The position numbers were made by a program, and so were the translations under genes. Below, one piece after another: positions 12,829 to 24,960 of a stretch of 64,000 nucleotides of DNA. The DNA is taken from contig MU385736.1 in NCBI GenBank assembly GCA_022497155.1, positions 310,001 through 374,000 on the forward strand, given 5' to 3'. Source of the stretch: Whalleya microplaca. Its lineage: Eukaryota; Ascomycota; Sordariomycetes; Xylariales; Xylariaceae. The stretch's first letter is position 1. Every line of letters starts with the position of its first letter. The notes beneath the pieces were generated by a model that ran no database searches, was not told where the DNA came from, and worked only from the letters and a program-made list of their open reading frames with translations.

Positions 12829-15628
12829 ATGTCGTCTCCGCATGACAATGGCGGTGACAGCGGCTTTGATAGTAACGAGGATGAAGACATGAATGATGTT
12901 CATGACGATCACGACTCGAACCATGACAATGACAATGGCGACGACCAGCCGGCCCCGAACCGTAATGATGGCAATGGCAACAACGAACCGGGCCCAAACC
13001 ATAATAACAACAATGATGACGAACTGGACTCAGATGATAGTGATGGTAAATTGCTTTCCTCGTCTTTCTTCCTAAGCTATTTCTAACGATTTGTCTCCTT
13101 CTAGATAGCTCAGTCAGTCCAGAAATCCTCCGAGATGCCTATGATTCAGACGACGGCTATATGCCTGGGAATTACAACGCGCTCCTGCGAAAGTATAATC
13201 GCCGAAAGGACCGAATCCAAGCACTACAACTGGAAGGCCTCAGATGGTTTAATAAGTATAGAGAAAAAATGAGAGTGATCAAAAGACTTCAGAGAGAAAT
13301 AGCGAGGCTGACGAAGCGTCGAGATCCCCCTGTGGTGCGTATCCCCCTTGTCATCGTAAGGACGAGTTCACTGACTGGGCCTATTAGCCATGGAGGGTTC
13401 TGCTTAGACAGTTTCTTCGTGACGGGGATTTGGATTACATTCATGTTTACCGTCAGAGCTGCAAGCAGGAGAACATGTCACAGAGGTTAGACGTGTTTCA
13501 TCCGGACTTTACTCTTCGGGACAAGAAAATCCCTGACGGAAAACTTCAACGTCTTCTTACAGCTCCCCAGTCTCGTCTTCCTGCAGTTACTTGGTTTCAG
13601 GTTGACTTCTTACATTGTCGAGGTATTTTGAGCATCCTTCTACCGACGATTTGTATAAGACTCAGACCACTTACGGATTGCCTACTAGATCCAGCGCCAT
13701 TTCCGTTCGAGAAGCTTCCGAATGAAATACAGATCCGCATTTTCACTCTCGTCTTCGTCCAACCTACCTTGATACATTGTCTCTCTCGTCTGGATCCCAT
13801 TCATCCTCCTCATGACTTTCCACCCGATGATATAGATAACCAGACCCAATTGCCAAACAGATTCCACTTTGGAACGTCTCCATGTCCGATTATCCTGGCT
13901 CGCAAGCCCAACAACATTCTCAGGCCCCTGCTCGTCTGCAAACGTTGGTTTTTCATTGGCGTCCATGCATTTTATGGAGCGAATACTTTCGCTTTCAGTT
14001 CACTTGGAGAGTGGCATCGTTTCTGCAATGGAATCGGCAGAGCACGAGTTGAACGGCTGGTGAACGTTGAATTAATGTGGCATGGCGCTTTGATGCCGCC
14101 ACATGAGACTCGAGTGTCTCAACGCTCGCTCGGTCTATCATGGTTTACCAAGACCAGGCGCCTTCGCACTTTAGTCGTTCACATCCAAGAGGCCCACAAG
14201 TCCCGCATGAGAAGAAAATACGAGATGCAAAACAAGGCCGACTATTATAAGAATTTTGCCGATGAAGAGAAATTTTCCGACGGAGATCTCGACCCATTTC
14301 AGATGATGATTCGTCGGACCGATCTACATCCTAACTATCGCAAGTTCCGAAGCATGCGCACCGTTCAAGGTATAGACTATATCTACCAGCTTCGAGGCAT
14401 GGACTGGGTTCGCTTCAAAGAATCCAATTGCTCCGGGCGCCGTCAGACTATTCGAGACTGGTCATTCCTGAAAGATATAAATACGGTAGTAACAACGCCA
14501 AAACCAGAATCATTGGAGCAGAAGAGCCATTTACGGGATCTTACACCGCTCACTGGGCTTGTAGGTTGGGTTCCCTCGGATGGCGATTTGCAAATTATCA
14601 GTAAATTCTACGATGAGACCCCATTGGTTGGTGTAGTTAACGGCCGCGAGGCATCGCCTTCCGTTATGTCTATAGACAGTGGTTATGGCTCCGAAGGCTC
14701 TGATGATGTCAGCACGATCGGTTCTGATAGTGACCACAGCACTGATTCCAGCCTTGATAATGACGATGATACTCAACCCCGTATCCCCAGCGGCCCCGGC
14801 GGCTCCCACAGCCACAGTCACAGACCTAATGTTCCAGACATAATTAACCTTCTGGACTCCGACTCCGACTCCGACTCCGATTCGGTGACTAGTTCAAGCT
14901 CAGACTCGGACACGGATATGGATGACTCTGACGGCGATGAAGACGGGCCCACGTTATACGAGACCCAAGGCACCACCCTCTCACCGGGCCGCACTCAGGC
15001 GGTTACCATCGATCTTACCCATAACGATGGTAATGACAGAACTCACATTGATGACGGATACAGCTCCAGCGATGGCCTCTTCGTGAGTGAAGGATCTTGT
15101 TCCGGCTATGGCACCACTTCTGGGCGGGTGACTATGCTTATCGATCTCACGCGGGCGTCTATGCCTATCGATCTCACGGATGACGCAGATGCCGAGTCCT
15201 CCTTGTTCGTTCACTCGAACTCAACAGCAGGAGGGAACTCCATAGCAGGAGACAACCGGACTGTCAAGACTGAATCGAGCAGCGATTGGGTACAACATCA
15301 AATGGTCGACTTGACCCTGAGCGACTCTGACGAAGATAAGAAAAATGGCGAGGGCAAGGACGATATCAAGGATAACAAGGAAGGCGGTGGCAGTCGCCAA
15401 ATCAAGGAAGAGTCATCACAATCGCCGCCGGGGAGCCACCATAGTGACCGGCAGTCTTCCACTTCATCTAAACGTCCTCGAGATGATGACTCTGATTCTG
15501 ATGGGGAAGGATTTGCTCCTAAGCGCCCGAAGGGTCCACCTAGTCCTGGAGGGGGCTCAGGGGACAACGCAAGCGCTTCCAATCGAGCGTACAACTCGTT
15601 CTTCAGCCAATCCTGGTCATTTTATTAA
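12829..15628 (+). CDS. F-box-like protein with acidic tail of SUMO-interacting-like motifs
   Basis: Three exons: 12829-13045, 13105-13334 and 13388-15628, giving 895 residues. The N-terminus is Asp/Asn-rich, followed by a basic coiled stretch (about 85-145). Around residue 252 there is an F-box-like start, FPFEKLPNEIQIRIFTLVF, and then a globular part with LLVCKRWFFIGVHAFYGANT and ELMWHGALMP. I associate this block with a family of uncharacterised proteins in Sordariomycetes. From about residue 560 the tail is Ser/Asp-rich and carries INLLDSDSDSDSD, TIDLTHND, LIDLTRAS, PIDLTDDADAE and VDLTLSDSDED. These fit the hydrophobic core plus acidic flank of SUMO-interacting motifs. A basic stretch near the end (SKRPRDDD, PKRPKGPP) could be a nuclear signal. 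A role as an SCF adaptor for SUMO-modified proteins is inference. I see no Skp1-binding proof beyond the short F-box-like pattern. Confidence 0.8.
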
Positions 15629-16430
15629 ACATACAACTTAATCTTCATGGCGATTTCCTGGAATAATCGCACTGATTATTCCGCACTTGCAATTTTCATC
15701 TTTTCTTGCCTGATCTATTGACTCGGGATGAGTCTTGAGATCAGATCATTCCTTCCTTTTCTCTCTCTGTCCATTCATAGTACTAACCTTACTCCTCTTA
15801 TCATCCTGGTTACATAACTGGTCATTTCGCTATTTCTCCGAGCCTGCTTCACCCAGGTAATTTCATAACGTATACCCTTTAACTTTCACCTATTATTCTA
15901 CCACCGAAGAGAGATGCACTACACTCAACTCAACTTCTCATTCGCCGATAGATTGTGCGCTGGTCCTCGACCCAATTACCGAATGCACAAGACTTGGCGA
16001 TTCTACCGATAGCTCGGGTTATCAAGCTGTGGATATATTACACTACGCATATATACAGCCTACATAGAAACTACTAGCTCCGGTCAAGGAAGTCACATTC
16101 CCAATGACAAATTACGCAGACTTTTGGAGTTCACAACTTATACTTTCTCTGCGCCCACCATATATGGGGTCGTCGACAAGGGAGTGGGTTATCTTTGGGC
16201 TTTGCTCGGGGGATTTGGAACTATGGGCTTCTATTCTCGCGCAGATTTTGATGGACCGCAAGTGGACCATATTTATACCCTTTGCTTCCCGCAGATTTTG
16301 GAAGTCCTAGGACACACATTATATCTCTAGCTGCACATGGATTCATAATCCGATATTAATCAATGAGTTCCTTAATGTGGTATTAAGCCTACATGTGTGC
16401 CTATTGATTTGCTAACATGGTATCTCAAAC
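15629..16430. other. Convergent 3' intergenic region, 0.8 kb
   Basis: This lies between the stop codons of the F-box/SIM gene (+) and Bud22 (-). No supported gene was found; it presumably holds both 3' untranslated regions. Confidence 0.5.
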
Positions 16431-17909
16431 CTAGTCAAAAACAACCTTGCGGCCTTGAAAGGCGATCTTCTGGCCTCCCTCCTTCGCCTTCTTTGCAGCA
16501 GCCCAACTTGGATGCAAGGTGCCTGTATCGTCCCTCGTAGGCACAGGTTTGGGTTTCGGCGCATCCTGGAAGCTCTGATCCCTGTCCTGATGATAGTTGT
16601 TGCCGCCTTGCACATGCTGCTGGCGGTCTGGGTGAATATGTTGCTTTTCGAATGGGTTCCGTATGCCCTTCTTCCAGGGCTTTGAGCCCCCTTCGTCGTC
16701 TCCAACCGCACCTCTCTTCATATCCCAGCCTTGATCCCGCCCCATCTTTTCTTTCTGCACGTGCTTCGCTTGATCCTTGTATTTCTTCTCCCAGATGGCC
16801 TGTCTGGCCCTTTGCCCTCTCCTGTTTTTCCTCGCGGGTGCTATATCAACATCCGATGCCGACTCGGAGCCGGAGATGTACCCCCCCATCAGTGTGGGAA
16901 GGAACGCCGAGTTTCCGGCCGAAATAGGGGCTGTCTTGGCATCTTTCCGTTTGGCTTTCTTGGGAGGCGGAGATAATCCTTCTGACTCTTCCAATTCCGC
17001 CTCTGATTCCGCCTCAGACTCTGATTTTGACTCGACCGATGATATAGATATATCATCCATAGCCTGTTTCCGAAAGGACTTCGCTTTACTATCCGCGAAA
17101 TCGTCTTCGTCGCCGCTACCTTCGTCCGACTCGTCCTCATCGCTGGAATTACCTATAAGGTCGTCGTAACGCGAGAAAGCTCGCTCTTCGGCATCGATGT
17201 CCGAAAAGCCTTCAAATTCAGAACCTTCCGACGCCTCAGGTCCCTCCTCATCGCTTTCAATATCCCCCTTCTCGGGCGCCTTCTCCCGCTTCCGCTTCAA
17301 AGGCGCAGGTTCCGCGGACCTGTCAGACTGCTCATCAACCTCCTGATCTCTATCATCGGCTTGCTCCTCCTTCTCTGCCCTATTATTGCCCTTCTTACCC
17401 TTCCCCGTGCCCTTCTTCTCAGGCATGGAAACCCGCAGCGCAATGCAGGTGCCCATGACGGCCTCGTCGATGATATCCTTGACCTGCTTCCGATTAAACA
17501 GCGCGCTCGTGACATTATGCAGCGCGGCCCTCTCCTCATCGCCCAGCTCCGGTTTCGGCACGGGCTTGATGTCCGCGGGCAGCTTCGGCGACTCGGCCAC
17601 GCCCTTGATCTTAAGGAGCGCGGAGCACAGGTGCGCGTGCGCGGCTTGGTGGAGGTCGAGACTCTGCAGCAGTATTCGCAGTTAGCATGTGTATAGTTAC
17701 CTAGACTGGCAGGGCAGGCTGTGCGCACTGACCTTCAGCACTGCGATCTCCCTCTCCAGTCGCGCCGCCTTCCCGGCGTCCGCCTCGCGGATCCGCTTGC
17801 TCAGGCGCTGGCGCTCGAAGCCCTTGGCTGTCTTCATGCCGCGCACCAGTTCCTTCTGCCATTGGGCCAGCTTCTCGGCGAGGCTGGGCTCGCGTTTCCG
17901 TTTCGGCAT
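16431..17909 (-). CDS. BUD22: Bud22-family ribosome biogenesis protein (SRFBP1-like)
   Basis: Two exons: 17909-17733 and 17663-16431, giving 469 residues with a 69-nt intron between them. The N-terminus is a basic helical block (MPKRKREPSLAEKLAQWQKE, GFERQRLSKRI) and continues with LHQAAHAHLCSALLKIKGV. The middle holds long Glu/Asp/Ser-rich stretches, and the C-terminus has GQRARQAIWEKKYK, LHPSWAAAKKAKEGGQ and the terminal FQGRKVVFD. These are hallmarks of the BUD22 domain found in yeast Bud22 and human SRFBP1. In yeast, Bud22 is a nucleolar factor needed for 18S rRNA processing and 40S subunit production. It shares an 0.8-kb divergent promoter region with the short-chain dehydrogenase. Confidence 0.9.
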
Positions 17910-18711
17910 GGTGGGTGGCTTGGTGTGCGATCAGGTCGGGCGAGAGCTTCTATTCTCACGATAAAAAAAATTGGACAGAACCTTGGAAGTTTTTGGAGAC
18001 AGTGCATATTCGGCGCAATTGAGGCCGACGCGCACGGTGAGAGGATGGGAGCTTGGACCATCTTCACATAAGACTTATATCTACTAACTTGAGACACAAC
18101 TACAACAATTCAACCTCCTTTCTGAATCAACTGTATTTGTATTAGTATTCATGTTCTAGAATCTCGTAGTATGGATATATCCATTTTAGTCATTATGCTC
18201 GTCTTAGCTTAGAAATTGACTTTCTCGCTCTCTCCGAGCAGCTCTGGGACCGAAAGCTTAACGCGACTGCATCATTATAGTCAGTCACAGACTCGCAGTA
18301 GGTAATGGCAACGCCGGGTCCACTGAGGGGTAGCTATACATGCCCCATCCATGTTGATGCAATGGCGGGGCAGCATCAAGTGCTAGCAGGACGTGAGAGA
18401 GCGCCAACGGGGTTTAAACTCCGCCATCAGCAGCGTTGTTTAGGAGATTGAGCAAGGTTAGCTTGCGAGTTAACTACATGATCGCTTGCTCGGTGTGAAT
18501 CAGCAACTGCGAGCTAGGAGTCATATGTCTATAACAAGTTAGATAAGACTATCCACAGACCGGAGCTTGCCAGCTTCAAGAGACTATAAAAGGTAGATAT
18601 CGAGTGTCTAAAGCATCTCACACGAATTGATTAAATACCGTCAATTGGGATCATTATATTATAGTATTCTAAAGCCCGAAATCTATATATATTATAATTT
18701 GAAACGGGAAA
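17910..18711. other. Divergent promoter region between Bud22 and the dehydrogenase
   Basis: This is 0.8 kb without a supported gene, between the Bud22 start (-) and the dehydrogenase start (+). It contains a TATA-like box on the + strand, listed separately. Confidence 0.5.
18595..18600 (+). promoter_or_regulatory. TATA-like box upstream of the dehydrogenase
   Basis: TATAAA (within ACTATAAAAGG) lies 112 bases before the ATG at 18712, a normal distance for a fungal core promoter with a short leader. Confidence 0.45.
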
Positions 18712-19880
18712 ATGGCAGCTTCACAGTCAAGTACAGCGGCGCTTGGCGCAGAGAGTCTGTTTAGTGTCAAAGGAATGGTGGCAGTCGTGACAGGCGGAGG
18801 CACGGGTGAGTCAGACTTACCAGCTCTCCTCAGTATCTCACTAACCGATCCCCAGGAATCGGGCTCATGATAACCAAAGCCCTCGCCGCCAACGGCGCCT
18901 CCAAGGTCTACATCCTCGGGCGCCGCCTCCCCGTGCTGCAAGAAGCCGCCGCTACAGCGCACGCCGGCACCGGCTCCAGCGACGTGGTGATCCCACTGGT
19001 CTGCGACGTGACGTGCACGTCCGCGCTGCAGTCCGCGGTCGCCCAGATTCAGTCCGACACCGGCTTCGTGAACCTGCTCGTCTGCAACTCGGGGATCAGC
19101 GGCCCGCACGGGATCCGCCCGGGCCCCTCGACGACGCTCGACGAGTTCGTGGACGCGAACCTGGCCGTGCCGTCCGAGGACTACACGCGAACGTTCGCCG
19201 TCAACGCCAGCGCCGTGTGGTACACCACAATAGCGTTCCTAAAGCTACTGGACGCGGGGAATGCCCGGGGCAACCTGTTGCAGCGGTCCCAGGTTATAGC
19301 CATTGCGAGTATCGGCGGCCTGAACAAGATCAATACGGGCGGGTTCGCGTACGCGCAGTCTAAGGCCGCTTGCATTCATCTGGTTAAGCAGTTGAGTGTC
19401 TCGCTGCCTCAGTGGAATATTAGAGCTAATGCTATCTGTCCGGGCCGTATGTCCTGTCGTTCCTTTCTTTGATATGAGTGTTGGAATCGAAGGAGATGTG
19501 AGAACGATGCTAATTAGCGTACAGTCTACCCAAGTGAGATGTCTGCGCCTATTAGTAAGTCATTCTGAAATTTCTGTCCTGTAGTTGGTTCTGAGAGGCA
19601 AATTTCACCAAGTGTCCGTCGTCGAGATATTGCTCATGAGACATGTTCTAAGGCTCTCACTTACTCCTGCATTTTATCTAAGATACATTTACTGACTTAC
19701 ATGATTTCAGTCGCGAAGGGCGGTCTCGGAAAGGGCCAGATTCCATTAGAACGCCCAGGTAACGAGCAAGATATGGGTGGCACTATCCTGTACTTGGCTT
19801 CAACAGCGGGCGCTTATTGCAATGGCACGGTTCTTATAACAGATGGAGGAAGGCTAACGACTTTCCCCTCAACGTTTTAA
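18712..19880 (+). CDS. Short-chain dehydrogenase/reductase (SDR)
   Basis: Four exons: 18712-18805, 18856-19446, 19525-19554 (30 nt) and 19711-19880, giving 294 residues. It shows the classical SDR Rossmann pattern: the cofactor-binding loop VTGGGTGIG (about 26-34), CDVT, the NAG-like CNSGIS, and the catalytic Ser in IASIGG with the YAQSK (YxxxK) pair downstream. NAICPG follows, as usual. The C-terminal part (ERPGNEQDMGGTILYLASTAGAYCNGTVLITDGG) is the standard end of enoyl- or beta-ketoacyl-reductase-like SDRs. These enzymes oxidise or reduce alcohol and carbonyl groups with NAD(P). The Arg-rich stretch after the second strand (LGRR) would fit NADP(H), but that is inference. No signal peptide or membrane segment. 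Substrate unknown. Confidence 0.9.
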
Positions 19881-22800
19881 GTAAAGGCCAAATCACCTTA
19901 AATTTAGGGAGAGATGTGAGCATCCGGCCCATGGTTAGACTACGCGGATGAGACTTTTAGACTTATATCCTACATAAGAAACATGAATGACTTGAGATGA
20001 GATAATGTTGTATTCTCTTTCTAGCTGCATATATTAGTGCGAGGCTTTTGTTGCTCATATCGTGCAAGAGGGACTAATAATAGCGTTTCTTGTCTGAATA
20101 ATAAGATAAATGGCCTGTTGACCGTATAAGGGGCACAGAAGCGAAATACTACATTTATGATAGCGGTTTATGTGATGGCCAAGGGCTTCACTTAGCACAA
20201 GTTGAGTCTCAAATAGCAAGTGAGATAGCCGAGCTAGCCACCAGTAAGATATAGTCACCTTGTCCCTTGCAGGTGACAGGCGATAAAGGCACGGCGACTT
20301 TCGCGAAAGGTCGGAATAGTCTAGCCATGTGTGATCTCCGATGCAGGGACTCTCGATATATTATGTCAGTCGCATTCCGGCGTAGATGATGCCCAATGCC
20401 ACCTGGGATGTGTAGCGGCAGGAGTCGGGATGCAAGTCGGTCCGATGCGCAATCGTGTTTTCATTCTCGTCAGATGCATCTTCATTGTGAAGGAGTTGAA
20501 TAACTCCACAGTGGTTGTTATTTGAAAAGGGCCGAGCGTCGAAGCGCATTTGGTTAAGAGTTCTCATATCAAAGCGCGAAATAACGGCCCAATGTCGATG
20601 GGCTGGACGTGGGTTTACCGGATCGAAGCCGACTTCGTCCATATGAGATTGAATTTGAATTTCATTCTGCAGTACAAAGTCATTTCGTTGCTATATGTTT
20701 GTCTGCTTTATCTTGGAGATGAACATCCGGGTCTCCGGGCCTTGTCCCGGATAATTCAGCCATTGCTCTTGGATAGCAATATCAGGGCATGGGCATGATC
20801 GTTAACATCAAAGTCTATCGCTGGCAGCATCATGGTGGAATGCTTAGAAGCTATGCATGATGGGCTCTGTTAACTTCTCCAAACCATTCGAAGTTCTTCT
20901 GCAGCGAATTGTGAAGCTTCCTTGATGACACCGAAAGTCCAGTGGTCTTGGCTAACGAGGCATAGGACTGATAAGTCTCAAAGCTGCCGGGCTAGTGACA
21001 CCAAACACGAAACATAGGCGAGCTGTCAGAAGCATGGCTTTATGTGGGAACGAGAAATTTGCAGCTCTGGATTGGGGAAACAAGACTCGGCTAGGTTTAG
21101 ACGTCAAGCATGTCTTGAAGCATGCAGTGCCTGAAGTATGTATTGGTGGAATAAATGAATAAATAGGATGACATCATGTTTACATATGGTTGTTCTACCT
21201 ACCTCTTAAGAGCATCCCCTCGTGCCGCAAATGTGCATACAAAAGACCTTCATAGACTGTAGCATTTACCAATCAGAGAAGATTCAATAATAATATTAAT
21301 GAGAGAATACCAAATCAAAAGTGGACTGCTGAGATTCTGCCTGTACAAACCCGCAATATGCATGTATAACACATGCTTATCGATAAAGTATACAGTACTA
21401 TGTAGTATTTTACCCCGCAATGCGCTAGGTCACTAGAGGTTAACTAGCAACTCCCGAGACTGCGGGTCTGAGGAAGAAGATCGAGGACTGCTGACTTGCT
21501 AAGACAGGACCGGGTCTAGGCCTATGAGCTCTGAGATATTTGTCCGAATTCAAGTCGAAGTGATGAATTTTGGGTATAAAACTTGTGACCTAGTTGTTGC
21601 GGATCCTCTGATGATATAAGGATTAGAATCTCTGACTAGATTCTCATTTCCCACCCGGACTTCCGTCGGGCGAACGCCGAACCACCGGTTGAACGGCAGT
21701 GCATCTATGATGTACTATTTTGATCTGCCATGCCGCGAGACCCACAGCAGCTAGCTATACATGAGGTCCAGTCTCAATACCTACCTAACCGCATTTGACC
21801 TTGGGTAGTCTCTAAACCAACCTACTTATACGGTACACACTTGAAGAACGGACGATGAAGGTAGAGGTGATTTCATATTACCCCCATCAGTTTACAGAAA
21901 GAAGAACAGCTCAAGTCTTTCTTCGAAGAAGGGTTTCGGATATAATACGTATTTATTAGTCTCATGCCTACCGATCCTTCGTGAAATGTTGGGATTCGAC
22001 GGTTGAGACTCGAGTTGGCGCGAGAGGCGTTACTTGTCTCCCTACTATTTATTATACACGTGGGGCTAGACTAGACGACGTTGAAAGGGCATGCTTGTAC
22101 TCTGTACCTGCTCCCCATCGTTTATTGCATCACCATAGCGATTCGCTCTCAGTCATTCGTATTGACTCGAGCTTAACAAGCGCAATGTGATGTAAGGTAG
22201 CTTAGGTAGGCAGTGTGTAAATGTATTGAAGCCAACCCCGCATTCGATGTTCGGTAGCTGGAAAGACAATCGCTTCACTTCATGCCAATCGCCAATGGGA
22301 TGTTAGCTGGTGAACCGAGGACAGAAGAGAGAGAGGAGAGGAGAGGGTGATTGATGAAGTGGTGTTGCACCTGCTCGACTATATTCTTTGTAATGTTCTC
22401 ATTTACATAAGGCAATCCCATCCATCTTAGCAAACTCTCAGGCCCTTCTTGACTAGCTAAAGTATATCTTTCTACTTGCGTATCAAGTGACTTACTTCCG
22501 TTCCTCCTCAAGAGACCATCCGAGGTTATCTAGTCGCCTCACTACGGCAACATTTACGTTATAACACCCAAGCTTTCTTCAGTCCGACATCCATCTCCGG
22601 GCTAGATTTCCCAGGAGACTTGCTGATCACTCCATCGAGCTCCCACATACCTTATACGGCCTTTTACTCGGGCTGTTGTGTTGGTCGCGTGCTTATCTCA
22701 TCCTCATCGTGTAATTTGTTGTTATCGATATTCTGTTGATTCCCCAGCAAGTTGCCGGCCTCCTTCAGCTCTGGGCCGCCCGTGTCGTCCAGGCGCTGAC

Positions 22801-23527
22801 ATCATCCTGATTCAATGCTGTTCGCTTGTTGAGTTGCTACCTATACCCTGCCGGCTTCGGTGAGACGGCGGAACTCAAGCCCTGCGCTCTGCTTCTATCG
22901 GTGAAAAAAAGCCGTGTCCAATTGATCTGCTTAGGCAAGTTCATTTAGATACTGCAATACACGTTTGTGCCCCCGTTTTCCTAATGCCGGTTATCCATCT
23001 CGTCAACTTCCATTGGTACCTCCCTACCGACTGTTACTTGTTACTCTTAATGGCTCTTTGTGGCATTTATCCTCAACCTGCTGCCATTAATTATGGGCCG
23101 TCTATTCCCGCGATACAATTACAACATTTCGGCCCTGTGTTGGCGACTTTTCCTATCTTTTCCGACTCGGCCCACAGACGACTGAGTCGAGTATGAAGTC
23201 GACCTACATACACATTGAGCGTGTAATTAATTCACCTCGGCCATAACCAAGTGGCCAGGGAGAAGGCGGATGTGCTAGCCAATAGTGACTTGTCCGGATC
23301 CACCAGGGCTCCCTGGACGGTCTAGCTGTTCCTACAAGCTTACAAGATATCTCAACATATTAAAGGCTCGCGAGCACGCACTCGCAAACATGTTGCTAAT
23401 TATGTGTCTTCTTTACCAGTTTACCCACTTCCATTCCAGAAGCCCCTAGCCGGTCTCCGTGTCTGCGACTCCTTGTGTGCGAGCTTTAAAACTTCGTCCT
23501 CTTGCTCCTGTCTTCTAATTTGGAATT
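19881..23527. other. Long gene-poor stretch, 3.6 kb
   Basis: All six frames are broken by frequent stops. The longest open stretches (for example minus strand 20361-20642) show no motif I recognise. There is a GA-rich run near 22325-22345. This is probably intergenic DNA plus the promoter of the oxoglutarate carrier. I found no transposon ends, RNA gene or clear relic. Confidence 0.45.
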
Positions 23528-24630
23528 ATGAGCTCCAGTACCCTCAAGCAAGCCGCGGAAGCAGCGCGAACCAAGTCGTCCAACATGAGCAAGCAAGGCA
23601 CCGAGACCGTCGTGGCCGCCAAGAATGACTTCCTCCACACGCCCATCATGCGGGCTGCCCTGCCCTTCATCAACGGCGGCGTCTCGGGCATGGTCGCCAC
23701 CACCGTCATCCAGCCCGTCGACATGATCAAGGTCAGGCTGCAACTCGCAGGCGAGGGCGTGGCCACCGGGCCTAAACCTACGCCGATATCAGTAACCCGC
23801 GAGATTCTCGCCCAAGGCAAGTTTCGCGACTTATACACAGGCCTCTCGGCCGGTCTGCTCCGCCAAGCGGTGTACACGACAGCACGGTTGGGCTTCTTCG
23901 ACACGTTCATGAAAGCCCTGACAGTGCGGGCCAAGGAGAAGGGGACGCAGGTCGGCTTCGCGGAGCGCGCCAGCGCGGGCCTGACGGCCGGCGGCATCGC
24001 GGCCTTCATCGGCAACCCGGCGGACCTGGCGCTGATCCGGATGCAGTCGGACGGGCTGAAGCCGTTGGCGGAGCGGCAGCACTACAAGTCGGTGGTGGAC
24101 GCGATGGCGACGATCGTGCGGCGGGAGGGCGTGGGCGCGCTGTGGGCGGGCGCGGCGCCGACGGTGGTGCGCGCGATGTCGCTGAACCTGGGCCAGCTGG
24201 CCTTCTTCTCCGAGGCCAAGGCGCAGCTGCGCGCGCGCACGCGCTGGTCGCCCCAGACCCAGACCCTGACCGCGAGCGCCATCGCCGGCTTCTTCGCCTC
24301 CTTCTTCTCCCTGCCCTTCGACTTCGTCAAGACCCGCCTGCAGAAGCAGCAGCGCGGCCCCGACGGCAAGCTGCCCTACAAGAGCATGCTCGACTGCTTC
24401 GGCAAGGTCGCCCGCCAGGAGGGCCTCCTGCGCTTTTACCGCGGCTTCGGCACGTACTATGTGCGCATTGCACCCCATGCGTAAGTGCCCCCCTCCCCGC
24501 CCCCCACCACCACCACCACCAGCCCCTGACAAGAACTGTTTGGTATTTATCGTAACGTGTGCTGACGTGACAAATATGCAGAATGGTGACCTTGATTGTC
24601 GTAGATTACCTCGGCTGGCTGACCAAATAG
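23528..24630 (+). CDS. Mitochondrial 2-oxoglutarate/malate carrier (SLC25A11-like)
   Basis: Two exons: 23528-24480 and 24582-24630, giving 333 residues. The three carrier repeats are clear: TTVIQPVDMIKVRLQ, GNPADLALIRMQSD and SLPFDFVKTRLQKQ, each the PxDxxKxRxQ type or a variant. The middle repeat has the degenerate PADLALIRMQ typical of the oxoglutarate carrier. FINGGVSGMVATTVIQP after the N-terminus also matches that family. These inner-membrane carriers swap cytosolic malate for matrix 2-oxoglutarate in the malate-aspartate shuttle. A 40-residue Ser/Thr/Ala-rich leader precedes the first helix. The last 16 codons (MVTLIVVDYLGWLTK) sit on a separate exon, after an intron whose 5' part is C-rich. 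Confidence 0.92.
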
Positions 24631-24960
24631 GCGATCTCGGAGCATCGAGTTGACGGTTTTTTCATCTGTACCTATTTTTGGCTGGCGAAAGTACTGGGAG
24701 GATATCTGTTTGGGGGGGGCGTTCTAACGGGCACCATGGTGGGCATTGCCGGATATCATTTATACGGGACTGGACAAGGGAATACCATTCGTACATATTA
24801 TAGCTTTATACACCGCACAGAATGCAAAAGCATACGTTATTGGTTCCAGGGCAAACGGCCGCATTTCTCCTTCCCTGTCCCTTCCCCTCGGGGCCGAGGA
24901 AGCCTCAGATCCCGAAATCCCGTGAACCCCGAGCCCCAACTCTAGCCCCTGACTGGCTTA
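24631..24960. other. Convergent 3' region between carrier and methyltransferase-like gene
   Basis: A 330-base spacer between two stop codons on opposite strands. No gene was seen. Confidence 0.5.

Noticed and set aside
13486..13600. Possible extra intron in the F-box/SIM gene (GTTAGA to several downstream AGs)
   Set aside because: None of the candidate acceptors I checked keeps the frame, while the unspliced frame stays open into the F-box-like region.
20361..20642. 93-codon minus-strand open stretch with protein-like composition
   Set aside because: No recognisable motif, signal peptide or splice context. Not enough to call a gene.
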